From assembly GCF_019127135.1 (NCBI RefSeq), contig NZ_JAHOEA010000004.1, forward strand, positions 39,665-103,664: a stretch of 64,000 bases of DNA, in the 5' to 3' direction. A program made the position numbers and the translations under genes. How positions within the stretch are numbered: position 1 is the first letter of the stretch; every line of letters begins with the position of its first letter. This document shows positions 16,755-24,376 of this stretch, in pieces. This DNA comes from Segatella copri (GTDB lineage Bacteria; Bacteroidota; Bacteroidia; Bacteroidales; Bacteroidaceae). The notes below the pieces were generated by a model. That model ran no database searches. It saw only the letters and a program-made list of their open reading frames with translations, and was not told where the DNA came from.

Positions 16755-18290
16755 ATGGCTGTATCAGAAGATAGAAAATTTACGAAAGAACAAGTCTATA
16801 CTCTACTTGAAGGAGCAAAGGGCAAGACTCTTGGTGAGGTTGATAAATCCCACCAGTTTGCTCGTACCTTAGAAAGTAAAAAGATTACAGGTATCGCTGG
16901 AGACGTAATAGAACAATCTGTTTTTGGTTACAAAAAAGACAGCAAACAGGAATGTGATATTGAGATTGATGGTGTTCTTACGGAAGTTAAGACCACCGGA
17001 GTACGTGTTCCCAAAAGAGACCAAAAGAATGCTAATGGAAAGACTGGTGAAGCTTATAATGTTTACCTAGGTGCAAAGGAAGGTATCAGTATTACACATG
17101 TTACCTTTGAACCGCCGATTCAGACTGACTTCGATACATCTCATTTTTGGGAAAAAACAGAACGGCTTTTAATCATCTTCTATGAATATAAATCTTACGA
17201 GGTTGTACCTGCTTCCGGCTATGCTAAGTTCCCTATTGTTGACTACTGCTACAATTCTTTCTCACAAGAAGAAAAAGACAAATTACAAAATGACTGGGAG
17301 ATTGTAAGTAGTCACCTGCAACAGGTTTATCATGATTATCAGGATGCAGAAAAGCGTAACGAACAACTGGTTGGTTTCACTCACCTTCTTCGTCCAAATC
17401 TCTTGCTGATAGAATTAGTACCAGGATTCAAGCGTACAGCAACAGGCTCTTACCAAAAGCCCCGATATAGATTGAAACAAACTTTTGTTGATTACATCGT
17501 ACGAGGACATTTTGACAAAAGCAGAGCAAAGAACGAAATCGTACTGAAAGAATCTTTTTCAAGTTTCGCCCAGCTGGATGCTCGTTGCCATGCACTTACA
17601 TTAAAGTATAAGGGTAAGACTCTGCCTGAGCTAAGAGAAATGCTCGGAATAGATGCTAAGGTCAAGGATATTTCAGCTAAATGCGTTATCCGTATGTTCG
17701 GAACCGATTGTAATAGGTTAAATCAGATTTCAGACTTTAACAAAGCTGGTATCATAGCGAAGACCATCACGATTACGCCCCAAGGTGGAAGAACAGAGGA
17801 TATGAAGCTCAAGCACATCGACTTTGAAGAATGGGCAGATAGAGATGCAGACTTTGAAGATTCCGATGTGTACGATTACTTCTGTGAGCACAGCTTCCTC
17901 TGCCCTATCTTCTGTGAGCATGATAGTAAAGACCCGAGCAAGACCGTTTTTGAAGGTTTTAAACGCTTTGCATTTGATGAAGAATTCATCGAGAATGAAG
18001 TTCGGCGTACCTGGGAGGATTCCAGAAATCTGATTCATAGGAATGAGTTGGAATGGGAATACGTTTATGACAAAAAGGGTAATAAACGTATGAACAATAG
18101 CGGTTCTTATATGGGAGCCCCAAACTTTCCTAAGTGTTCCGAATATAAAGTATTCTTCCGAGGAGGAGCTAATGTTTCGACAGAGAAAACAAGAACAGAA
18201 AGTGTGAACGGCATAAGAATGCTTCCGCAGTTTTTCTGGCTCAAGGGTTCATATATTGCTAAAAAATTACAAGAAATTCCATACATATAA
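16755..18290 (+). CDS. Sau3AI/MutH-family type II restriction endonuclease
   Basis: A probable GATC-cutting endonuclease. The 511 residues are close to Sau3AI (about 490), which has two MutH-like domains of which only the first is catalytic. The N-terminal domain starts LLEGAKGKTLGEVD (17-30), contains GIAGDVIEQ (46-54) with an acidic catalytic residue, and has the nuclease core DIEIDGVLTEVK, with D68/D72, E77 and K79. The C-terminal domain (about 310-511) ends in the family-type segment NGIRMLPQFFWLKGSYI with no second nuclease motif, as expected for an allosteric DNA-binding half. The methyltransferase gene starts two bases after its stop. GATC specificity is inferred from the family. Confidence 0.85.
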   Translation: MAVSEDRKFTKEQVYTLLEGAKGKTLGEVDKSHQFARTLESKKITGIAGDVIEQSVFGYKKDSKQECDIEIDGVLTEVKTTGVRVPKRDQKNANGKTGEAYNVYLGAKEGISITHVTFEPPIQTDFDTSHFWEKTERLLIIFYEYKSYEVVPASGYAKFPIVDYCYNSFSQEEKDKLQNDWEIVSSHLQQVYHDYQDAEKRNEQLVGFTHLLRPNLLLIELVPGFKRTATGSYQKPRYRLKQTFVDYIVRGHFDKSRAKNEIVLKESFSSFAQLDARCHALTLKYKGKTLPELREMLGIDAKVKDISAKCVIRMFGTDCNRLNQISDFNKAGIIAKTITITPQGGRTEDMKLKHIDFEEWADRDADFEDSDVYDYFCEHSFLCPIFCEHDSKDPSKTVFEGFKRFAFDEEFIENEVRRTWEDSRNLIHRNELEWEYVYDKKGNKRMNNSGSYMGAPNFPKCSEYKVFFRGGANVSTEKTRTESVNGIRMLPQFFWLKGSYIAKKLQEIPYI

Positions 18291-18292
18291 AT

Positions 18293-20023
18293 ATGTCTAA
18301 AAATACAATAAAGGTAGTAGAACTATTTGCAGGTGTAGGAGGTTTCCGCATAGGTTTAGAGGGAGCTTCTGATGCCTATGAAACCATTTGGAACAACCAA
18401 TGGGAACCATCAACCAAACACCAAGATGCTTCGCTCGTATATACAGCACGCTTTGGTTCAAAAGGTCATAGCAACCAAGATATTAATACAGTACCAACAG
18501 CTGATATTCCTGATCATGACTTGTTGGTAGGCGGCTTCCCCTGTCAAGATTATTCTGTAGCTTCAACTCTTAGCCGTTCTGGTGGAATTGAGGGTAAGAA
18601 GGGTGTGCTTTGGTGGCAAATCTATCGCATCTTAAACGAGAAGGGTGATAATCGTCCAAGCTACATTTTCTTTGAGAATGTCGACCGTTTGCTCGGTTCG
18701 CCTGCCAAGCAACGTGGACGTGATTTTGCAATCATTCTTGCTTCACTCGCAGATTTGGGCTATACGGTAGAATGGCGAGTAATCAACGCAGCAGAATACG
18801 GAATGCCTCAGCGCAGACGCCGTACTTATATTGTCGGTTACCGTGAGAATTCAAATGTTTCAAGGCAAGTACAAGAGTTGAAGGATTGGGTGCTTTATGA
18901 AGGCGTGCTGGCAAAGGCTTTTCCTTTTAAACCGAAGGACAAAACCCTCTCTGAATTTGAGATTAAAGGAACTATTAAGGAGGTTTCGGATAATTTCAAC
19001 AAGGAAGGAAAAGACAGTCCATTTGGAAATGCCGGTATCATGCGCAACCGTTGCGTATATTCGGTAGATGCTGAGGCGGTTTATGATGGCCCAGTTATGA
19101 CACTTGGCGGCAATATCGTTGATGAGTCCCTGGTACCAGAGGAGTTCTTTATTCCGCAAGATGAAGTTGCAAGATGGGAATACGAAAAGGGTGCAAAGAA
19201 AATAGAACGCACTACCAAGGAAGGTTTCAAGTATCTTTTCTCTGAGGGCGGAATGGCGTTCCCTGATTCCCTGGATAAGCCTTCACGTACAATCATTACA
19301 GGTGAAGGAGGGGCTGGTGCATCACGCTTCAAACATGTCATCAAGACTGCATCAGGTCGCTATCGCCGACTGATACCTATAGAATTGGAGCGTCTGAATA
19401 TGTTCCCAGACAACCACACCTTGCATCCCGATGTTACGGATGCTCGTCGGGCCTTCCTGATGGGAAATGCTTTGGTGTGCGGAATCATTCAGCAGATTGG
19501 CAAGAGCCTTTACCGCTTCATCTATGAGAAGGAACCGGTTTCTACCCATCCGATAGATATTAAGCGTGACTCTCAACCAAAGCTGAATTTTGGCTTATTC
19601 TCAGAATTGAATCCTGAGTTGAAAATAAATAAGCCGAAGAAAAGCTACACCTTGGATATGAACAAAAGTCTCTTGGTAGGCTTTGTCAAGGAAGATAATA
19701 CAGATTATTTCCTAGATGGTGGTCAGACAAAGATTTACTATACCGGTAAGACCAAGTCTTTCCCATCGACTGTTGCGCTCAACAAGCTTTACTATTTCAT
19801 GCCTTATATCAAGGGCAAGGGTGTCAAGGATTTGTATCTCATCCGCATAGCTCGCATAGGCTGCAAGGCAGAGATTCATCCAGAGTCAAATGATAAAGAC
19901 CCACGCCTTGTGTTCGAACTGGAATATTTAGAGAGCTTGCCAAACTACATGATGCTGAAGCCTAATATCTTCAACACCTATAGAAACACAGTTCTAGGAA
20001 GAGTGATGGGGGAAATAGAATAA
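18293..20023 (+). CDS. C5-cytosine DNA methyltransferase (M.Sau3AI-like) with C-terminal extension
   Basis: The protective methylase of the pair, expected to methylate cytosine in GATC. Motif I is LFAGVGGFRIGLE (11-23), motif IV FPCQDYS with catalytic C84, motif VI ENVD (128-131), motif VIII QRRRR (173-177) and motif X GNAL (391-394). The segment GIEGKKGVLWWQI is typical of the Sau3AI branch. The target-recognition region is about 185-345. The catalytic core ends near residue 412, where M.Sau3AI itself ends. The remaining 160 or so residues are an extra domain I do not recognise (it includes YTLDMNKSLLVGFVKED and GKGVKDLYLIRIARIG). A piece of a related gene survives at 16483-16548. Confidence 0.92.
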   Translation: MSKNTIKVVELFAGVGGFRIGLEGASDAYETIWNNQWEPSTKHQDASLVYTARFGSKGHSNQDINTVPTADIPDHDLLVGGFPCQDYSVASTLSRSGGIEGKKGVLWWQIYRILNEKGDNRPSYIFFENVDRLLGSPAKQRGRDFAIILASLADLGYTVEWRVINAAEYGMPQRRRRTYIVGYRENSNVSRQVQELKDWVLYEGVLAKAFPFKPKDKTLSEFEIKGTIKEVSDNFNKEGKDSPFGNAGIMRNRCVYSVDAEAVYDGPVMTLGGNIVDESLVPEEFFIPQDEVARWEYEKGAKKIERTTKEGFKYLFSEGGMAFPDSLDKPSRTIITGEGGAGASRFKHVIKTASGRYRRLIPIELERLNMFPDNHTLHPDVTDARRAFLMGNALVCGIIQQIGKSLYRFIYEKEPVSTHPIDIKRDSQPKLNFGLFSELNPELKINKPKKSYTLDMNKSLLVGFVKEDNTDYFLDGGQTKIYYTGKTKSFPSTVALNKLYYFMPYIKGKGVKDLYLIRIARIGCKAEIHPESNDKDPRLVFELEYLESLPNYMMLKPNIFNTYRNTVLGRVMGEIE

Positions 20024-20091
20024 TTCTATCCCCTATCCTTCTTCAAGGAGAGATATTAATATATTGATAAAATCTTAAAATCTTAAAAAGA

Positions 20092-21081
20092 ATGAGCGAA
20101 TACATTATTCACAACATTGGTTTAACTGTCGTCCCACAGTTTGATTTTGATGAAAACGAAGAGAAAGATAAGCCAGTATCCTTGTTTCCTAACTTTTACC
20201 TGGGCAAAATCATTGGGAAAAAGGGAAGCGAATTGAGTATAAATAGAACCAGACGTGGAGAAGGAGAAGAACATATTCCCAATTGTGTTCTAAGAAACGA
20301 AAATGGTATTGCCTTAATAAGAATCCATAATAAGGAAAATCTTACAATCTATGATTTGCCTGATAGTACTGAGAAAGAAGTACAGGATTGTATTGGTACT
20401 TCTCAGTATAGTTATCCATATGCTTATGTAATCGTAGATTATCGCAATGAGAGATGCCAAATTGCCATTGAAAAATCATCGGCATGGGACAGAAACACAA
20501 AAACCATTAGGAATGGTCTAGAGATTTTTTTTAATGATAAATTATATAGCAGCATGGGCATACATACTACGATAAAAGAAAAAACTATAAGAACTCAATT
20601 TGAAGATTTTATTGATTGTAGAACTATTGATTACGGAGATATAATTGAAGAGTTTACATTCAAATATGTAAATACTAAACATTGTCCTACGACAAGAATT
20701 CCAAAAGAGTTGACGGAGGAGATGGAAATGCGCTCAAAGATATTAGAAACATATGGAGCTCTAAGTGCCACCACAACTATGAAATTAGGTACAGGCTCTA
20801 AAACTGATAAGCTGAAACAACTTTCTGCTGTAGTAGGTTATAGCAGCGATAATGCGTTTGATTTGGTTGTGAAATTTCGCAATTATGGCGAGTATACATG
20901 CAACGAAAATATCATAGCCAAATATCCGATGAATGATATAGTTATCAGCAATTATAAGGAATATATGACTCCAGAAATTGAAACTAGCGATTTTGATTTG
21001 ACCAAATGGCTAGATGAGGTGTTTTACAAAGTAAAAGAAAGAAAAGATGACAAAGAGATTCCAACAAAACCAAAGAGATAA
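20092..21081 (+). CDS. Unknown protein A of the restriction-modification island (329 aa)
   Basis: I do not recognise this protein. It is soluble, with no signal or membrane helix. The N-terminal 1-150 looks beta-rich (IALIRIHNKENLTIYDL, YAYVIVDYRNERCQIAIEK). The middle has an acidic and aromatic stretch (FEDFIDCRTIDYGDIIEEF), and the C-terminus is Lys/Glu-rich. No Walker, nuclease, HTH or methylase motif is evident. It starts 69 bases after the methyltransferase, on the same strand, in clearly more AT-rich sequence, and its last 35 bases overlap the start of protein B. The pairing implies the two work together. A role in DNA defence is inference from position only. Confidence 0.7.
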   Translation: MSEYIIHNIGLTVVPQFDFDENEEKDKPVSLFPNFYLGKIIGKKGSELSINRTRRGEGEEHIPNCVLRNENGIALIRIHNKENLTIYDLPDSTEKEVQDCIGTSQYSYPYAYVIVDYRNERCQIAIEKSSAWDRNTKTIRNGLEIFFNDKLYSSMGIHTTIKEKTIRTQFEDFIDCRTIDYGDIIEEFTFKYVNTKHCPTTRIPKELTEEMEMRSKILETYGALSATTTMKLGTGSKTDKLKQLSAVVGYSSDNAFDLVVKFRNYGEYTCNENIIAKYPMNDIVISNYKEYMTPEIETSDFDLTKWLDEVFYKVKERKDDKEIPTKPKR

Positions 21082-22111
21082 ACTGAAAGAACATTTCAAA
21101 AATCACATCTTTTACAGGCTATGTCGTGAAGTTCGTGATGTGTTTCTTCAGCAATATCCTGCAATCATTATCTCTACCGAGAATTTGTTTGTTGATGCAG
21201 CAAAAGAACTAGACATAATACTAAGTGATGGCGATATCGACGCAGATTATTGTAAAGATATGTGGACCAATTCTTTAGCTATTTATCGAGAACAAGATAA
21301 TACTCTTGCCGAAGTCGCAACAAGTCAAGCAGAGGTTGCTATGTTATTATATACCATTATGTTTGGTATTAATGCTGTCAACCATTCTCATTATAGAGGA
21401 AAACTTCAAAGGACTCTGCATGAAAGTATTCATAAAATGTGGAAATGTAATAACCAATCAACCTGTATTGCAATAGAAATCAAGTTGAAGGAGTCGGTAA
21501 ATCAATATACAGAGGAGATGATGGGATGGATGAACGAGTATTTTGTTTCGCAATCAAATCTAACAGAAGAAATTAATGAAACTCTATCTTCCAAGAAAAA
21601 AAATCATCCGAAGAAGAATTGTAAAAGTTCAGAAGAGTATCCTACGTTCTATTATAATTGTAAGAATCAAGAAACTAGAGTGAAACGGATAAATCTTGTT
21701 ATGAGAAAAATGCAAGAGTGGGAATGGATAGAAGAGCCAAGATATGCTGAAGATTTCGAACATTTGTTTGATGGAGAAAACAGAAATTGTAACATTAAAT
21801 GGATAGGGAAACCTTTGGTTATTCTAACCGAATTAACTAAGCGTCTTCTCAAGCAATCTTATATGGATGAGCAGAAAGGCGTTTCGGCCTCATCTATCGT
21901 TCAAAAACAATTTGGGAAAAACCGTAGTAGCAATACCGACAGATTGGATGAGAATGCAGAGAAGCAAATCAACACTATTTTATATATTTTAGATTACAAA
22001 AAAGAGCTACCACTTTTACGAAAAGAAAATGATGAAGATATTGACATTAGAGACGCAGTCCTTCAAGATGTGTATAAAAAAGAGATGCGTATAAAAAAGA
22101 GTTGCATGTAA
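21047..22111 (+). CDS. Unknown protein B of the restriction-modification island (354 aa)
   Basis: An unrecognised, mostly alpha-helical, charged soluble protein. Cysteines and histidines are scattered (HKMWKCNNQSTC, HSHYRG) without a clear zinc motif. A very Lys-rich patch lies near 185-195 (SSKKKNHPKKNCKSS). The C-terminal third (LDENAEKQINTILYILDY) could be a helical dimer or winged-helix-like segment, but I cannot show that. The ATG lies inside the end of gene A in a different frame, which favours translational coupling. A terminator hairpin follows at 22191. Base use is AT-rich like gene A and unlike the flanking core genes, which suggests arrival by transfer. Confidence 0.7.
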   Translation: MTKRFQQNQRDKLKEHFKNHIFYRLCREVRDVFLQQYPAIIISTENLFVDAAKELDIILSDGDIDADYCKDMWTNSLAIYREQDNTLAEVATSQAEVAMLLYTIMFGINAVNHSHYRGKLQRTLHESIHKMWKCNNQSTCIAIEIKLKESVNQYTEEMMGWMNEYFVSQSNLTEEINETLSSKKKNHPKKNCKSSEEYPTFYYNCKNQETRVKRINLVMRKMQEWEWIEEPRYAEDFEHLFDGENRNCNIKWIGKPLVILTELTKRLLKQSYMDEQKGVSASSIVQKQFGKNRSSNTDRLDENAEKQINTILYILDYKKELPLLRKENDEDIDIRDAVLQDVYKKEMRIKKSCM

Positions 22112-22190
22112 AAAAACTCTTCATCGAACATATAAATAAATAAGGTTTCAATTTGTGTTACCATATCGATATTATTTTTATTTTTTTTAT

Positions 22191-22237
22191 CCCGGAATTC
22201 TGTGTGCGTCATACGGAGTTTCGGGTTTGTTTTTTTA
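22191..22237 (+). terminator. Terminator of the restriction-modification island
   Basis: An imperfect stem from CCCGGAA (22191) to TTTCGGG (ending 22225), followed by TTTGTTTTTTT, 80 bases after the stop of protein B. Confidence 0.6.
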
Positions 22238-22248
22238 TGTTACCACTT

Positions 22249-22283
22249 TTTTGTTACCATTTTATAGTTTTTTGGTAACAAAA
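22249..22283. repeat. Ten-base inverted repeat with extra GTTACC half sites
   Basis: TTTTGTTACC at 22249-22258 is perfectly inverted as GGTAACAAAA at 22274-22283. Direct GTTACCA copies lie upstream at 22157 and 22239. The layout fits a binding site for a dimeric protein controlling the gene at 22388, or a decayed element end. No protein is assigned. Confidence 0.5.
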
Positions 22284-22387
22284 TCGGCATTCTTTACCCC
22301 ATTGTCAGAAGCTGAACAATTCAGTTTTTGACCATCTTACGCTATGGGCTAAGCAGATGGTCAAACCGCCCAAATTCTGATAAGCTT

Positions 22388-22753
22388 ATGGCACAGAATT
22401 TTAATTTCAATAATTTCTACCCAAACACAGAATTGGGTATCGACCTCAAGTTGATGACTAAGGAGCCAGGGCGCATGGCTGTTGGCGAGTATCTGGATGG
22501 AGCCATTACGCACGACGGCGAAGACCACTTCACCTTTGTGCAGAATGACCAAGAGAAGAAACTGCAGAAGGTGGTGCAGAGAAATCCGCATGTGTATGAA
22601 GGAAAATACATCAACGTGAACCGCAAGAAAGACGGTACGCTCTACCCTACCTTCAACCGCCCGCAGTTCTCAGAGCGCTTCACCTTCCAGGACTTCTGCC
22701 AGGGTGCCGCCAACGAGCTGCGCATCATTAGCGGCAAGAGTGATGACAGATAA
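22388..22753 (+). CDS. Conserved small protein heading the primase module (121 aa)
   Basis: I chose the ATG at 22388 (MAQNFNFNNFYPNTE). The longer frame from 22328 starts inside a hairpin arm and adds 20 residues of poor quality. The 121-residue product is soluble and mixed alpha/beta, with no motif I can name. Beta-like segments (HFTFVQNDQEKKLQKVV, GKYINVNRKKDG) suggest a small folded domain. It precedes a DUF3987-like ATPase and a primase on the same strand and resembles small proteins seen with such modules in Prevotella. The function is not known. Confidence 0.65.
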   Translation: MAQNFNFNNFYPNTELGIDLKLMTKEPGRMAVGEYLDGAITHDGEDHFTFVQNDQEKKLQKVVQRNPHVYEGKYINVNRKKDGTLYPTFNRPQFSERFTFQDFCQGAANELRIISGKSDDR

Positions 22754-23044
22754 ACGGAGTCGAGGCTTTCTAGAGGAAATGGGGACTTCGGGGGTGCCGG
22801 TAACAGGATTATCCCTACCCTCATTTCCTCTTCAAAACAGTCTCAAATCTCAGTCTCAGTTAGGATAAATGTCACAATCCAACTTTAAACCCGCTTCTTA
22901 AGTCTTTATAACTTATTGATTATTAATTAGTTATATATAATATATATAGGAAGCGAGACCATAAAAAAACAACTGAGACTCTGAGACTGAGACTGCAAGC
23001 AAGAAAAAATGAACATGAAATTTGATTTAACTCTCTAAAAAGCA
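22754..23044. other. Origin-like or operator-like intergenic region
   Basis: A perfect 9-bp inverted repeat (GAGGAAATG at 22773-22781, CATTTCCTC at 22822-22830) may end the upstream transcript. Then CAGTCTC/CTCAGTCTCAGTT (22838-22861) and its inverted counterpart AACTGAGACT plus CTGAGACTGAGACTG (22971-22995) flank an extremely AT-rich core at about 22912-22951. Short iterated sites around an AT-rich core are typical of replication origins and of cooperative operators; which applies is unknown. Confidence 0.55.
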
Positions 23045-24376
23045 ATGGATTATAATATTTTTAGCAACATCGCTCCGGCGATGCCAAAACCCAGCAAGGG
23101 TACTGAATTTGTAAAATTTGCCATCTCTCAGGCATCAAAAGACATGCAGGAAGTGCTCATTCCGATGGCAATTCCGGCATTAGCAGCTCATCTCACAGAC
23201 GTAAGATTCATGTATTCCGACAACAAATATTACGAAATGTGCGGGCAAATGGGCCATCTGATAGGTCCGTCGGGTATCGGAAAGGCACAGTTGGGTCATC
23301 TTGTAGAGGCCATCATGAGACCTTTTAGAAAGCATGATGAGACTGAGTTCAAGAAACTGGTCGACTGGCAGCGACAGATGAAAACCAAGGGCGCCAACAA
23401 GGAAAAACCGGAGCGCCCGGACGTGAGTTTCTGGTTTCCACCTTCTGATGTTACCAATCCTGCATTCATCCAGAACGCTATGGCTTGCGAACAGCTGGGC
23501 GGCAGAACCCAGTACATCAATCTGCCTGAGGTGGAGATGGCCGACAGAATGTGTGGTGGGCATAAGCAGGTGAGCCAGATGGTAAGAAATATCTTCGACT
23601 GTCAGAGGGCTGGAGCCTTGCGCGCCACGGCTGATGGCGTAACGGGCAACCCTCTGCTCCGTGTGAACCTCACCTTTACCTCTACTCCTGAGGCGGCCCG
23701 ACTCTTCTACAAGAAAGACCTGACCAATGGTTTCTTCGGGCGCATACCTTTCGCCTACAAAGCCCGTGGCGAGCGAAGCGGAAAGATTCCGAGACAGGGA
23801 ACGTACAACAAAGATTTCCTTGAAAAGCTCGATGGCTATCTGCTGAGGCTGGACAACTGCAAGGGCAGTTTTGTGGTGAAGCCGCTCAACAAAATAGCCG
23901 ATAAGCTGGCAGAGGATATGGCACGCCTTGCCGACCTTGCTGATGATGATACGCTCTGGGAACTCTCCCACCGCAGCATCTTCTCGGCATGGAAGAAGGG
24001 AGCCGTGCTGTGGATTCTGAACGATCAGAACTGGTCGAAATCCATCGGCGACTTCGTTGAATGGTTCTGCTACTACGATTTGTGGTCGAAGGTTAAGGTG
24101 TTCGGCGACATGTTTAAAGCGGGCGATGGGCAGGAAGAGGCTCAGAGAAGCGGTCCGAAAAACATGCTCGACCAGCTGGAGAATTCCTTCAACGAACTGC
24201 AGTTGGAAACCCTGCGCCTGAGTCTGGGCAAGAATCAGGAAGGTACCAAGCATCAGCTCAACGTATGGAAGAACCGCCAGTTTATTACTTATAACAGCCA
24301 GACGAAACTCTATACCAAAACGAAGGAATATCTTACAGGTATGCCGGTTGGAAAAAAGAAAGGGAATAAGATATGA
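23045..24376 (+). CDS. DUF3987-like ATPase of the primase module
   Basis: A 443-residue soluble protein resembling the DUF3987 family, which accompanies primases and helicases in Bacteroidales mobile elements. A P-loop-like segment GPSGIGKAQL lies at 74-83. It has the expected G-x4-G-K but Ala in place of the Ser/Thr that normally follows Lys. Acidic segments LPEVEMAD and RNIFDCQRAG follow, then a conserved-looking FFGRIPFAYKAR. The C-terminal third is helical and basic. Its TGA overlaps the ATG of the primase gene (ATGA), so translation is coupled. The likely role is DNA replication or processing. Activity cannot be assumed, given the altered P-loop. Confidence 0.65.
   Translation: MDYNIFSNIAPAMPKPSKGTEFVKFAISQASKDMQEVLIPMAIPALAAHLTDVRFMYSDNKYYEMCGQMGHLIGPSGIGKAQLGHLVEAIMRPFRKHDETEFKKLVDWQRQMKTKGANKEKPERPDVSFWFPPSDVTNPAFIQNAMACEQLGGRTQYINLPEVEMADRMCGGHKQVSQMVRNIFDCQRAGALRATADGVTGNPLLRVNLTFTSTPEAARLFYKKDLTNGFFGRIPFAYKARGERSGKIPRQGTYNKDFLEKLDGYLLRLDNCKGSFVVKPLNKIADKLAEDMARLADLADDDTLWELSHRSIFSAWKKGAVLWILNDQNWSKSIGDFVEWFCYYDLWSKVKVFGDMFKAGDGQEEAQRSGPKNMLDQLENSFNELQLETLRLSLGKNQEGTKHQLNVWKNRQFITYNSQTKLYTKTKEYLTGMPVGKKKGNKI

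Larger units (their letters stand above)
22112..22387. other. Right boundary of the island: terminator, GTTACC repeats and a leader hairpin
   Basis: Holds the island terminator (22191-22237), four copies of GTTACC in two orientations (22157, 22239, 22253 and inverted 22274-22279), and an 11-bp inverted repeat TTTGACCATCT (22326-22336) / AGATGGTCAAA (22354-22364) ending 24 bases before the next ATG. Base composition returns to that of the core genome at its end. No integrase site or tRNA is visible. Confidence 0.65.

Noticed and set aside
22838-22995. GAGACT repeats as a CRISPR array
   Set aside because: Units are only 6-10 bases, in two orientations, with no regular spacers and no cas genes.
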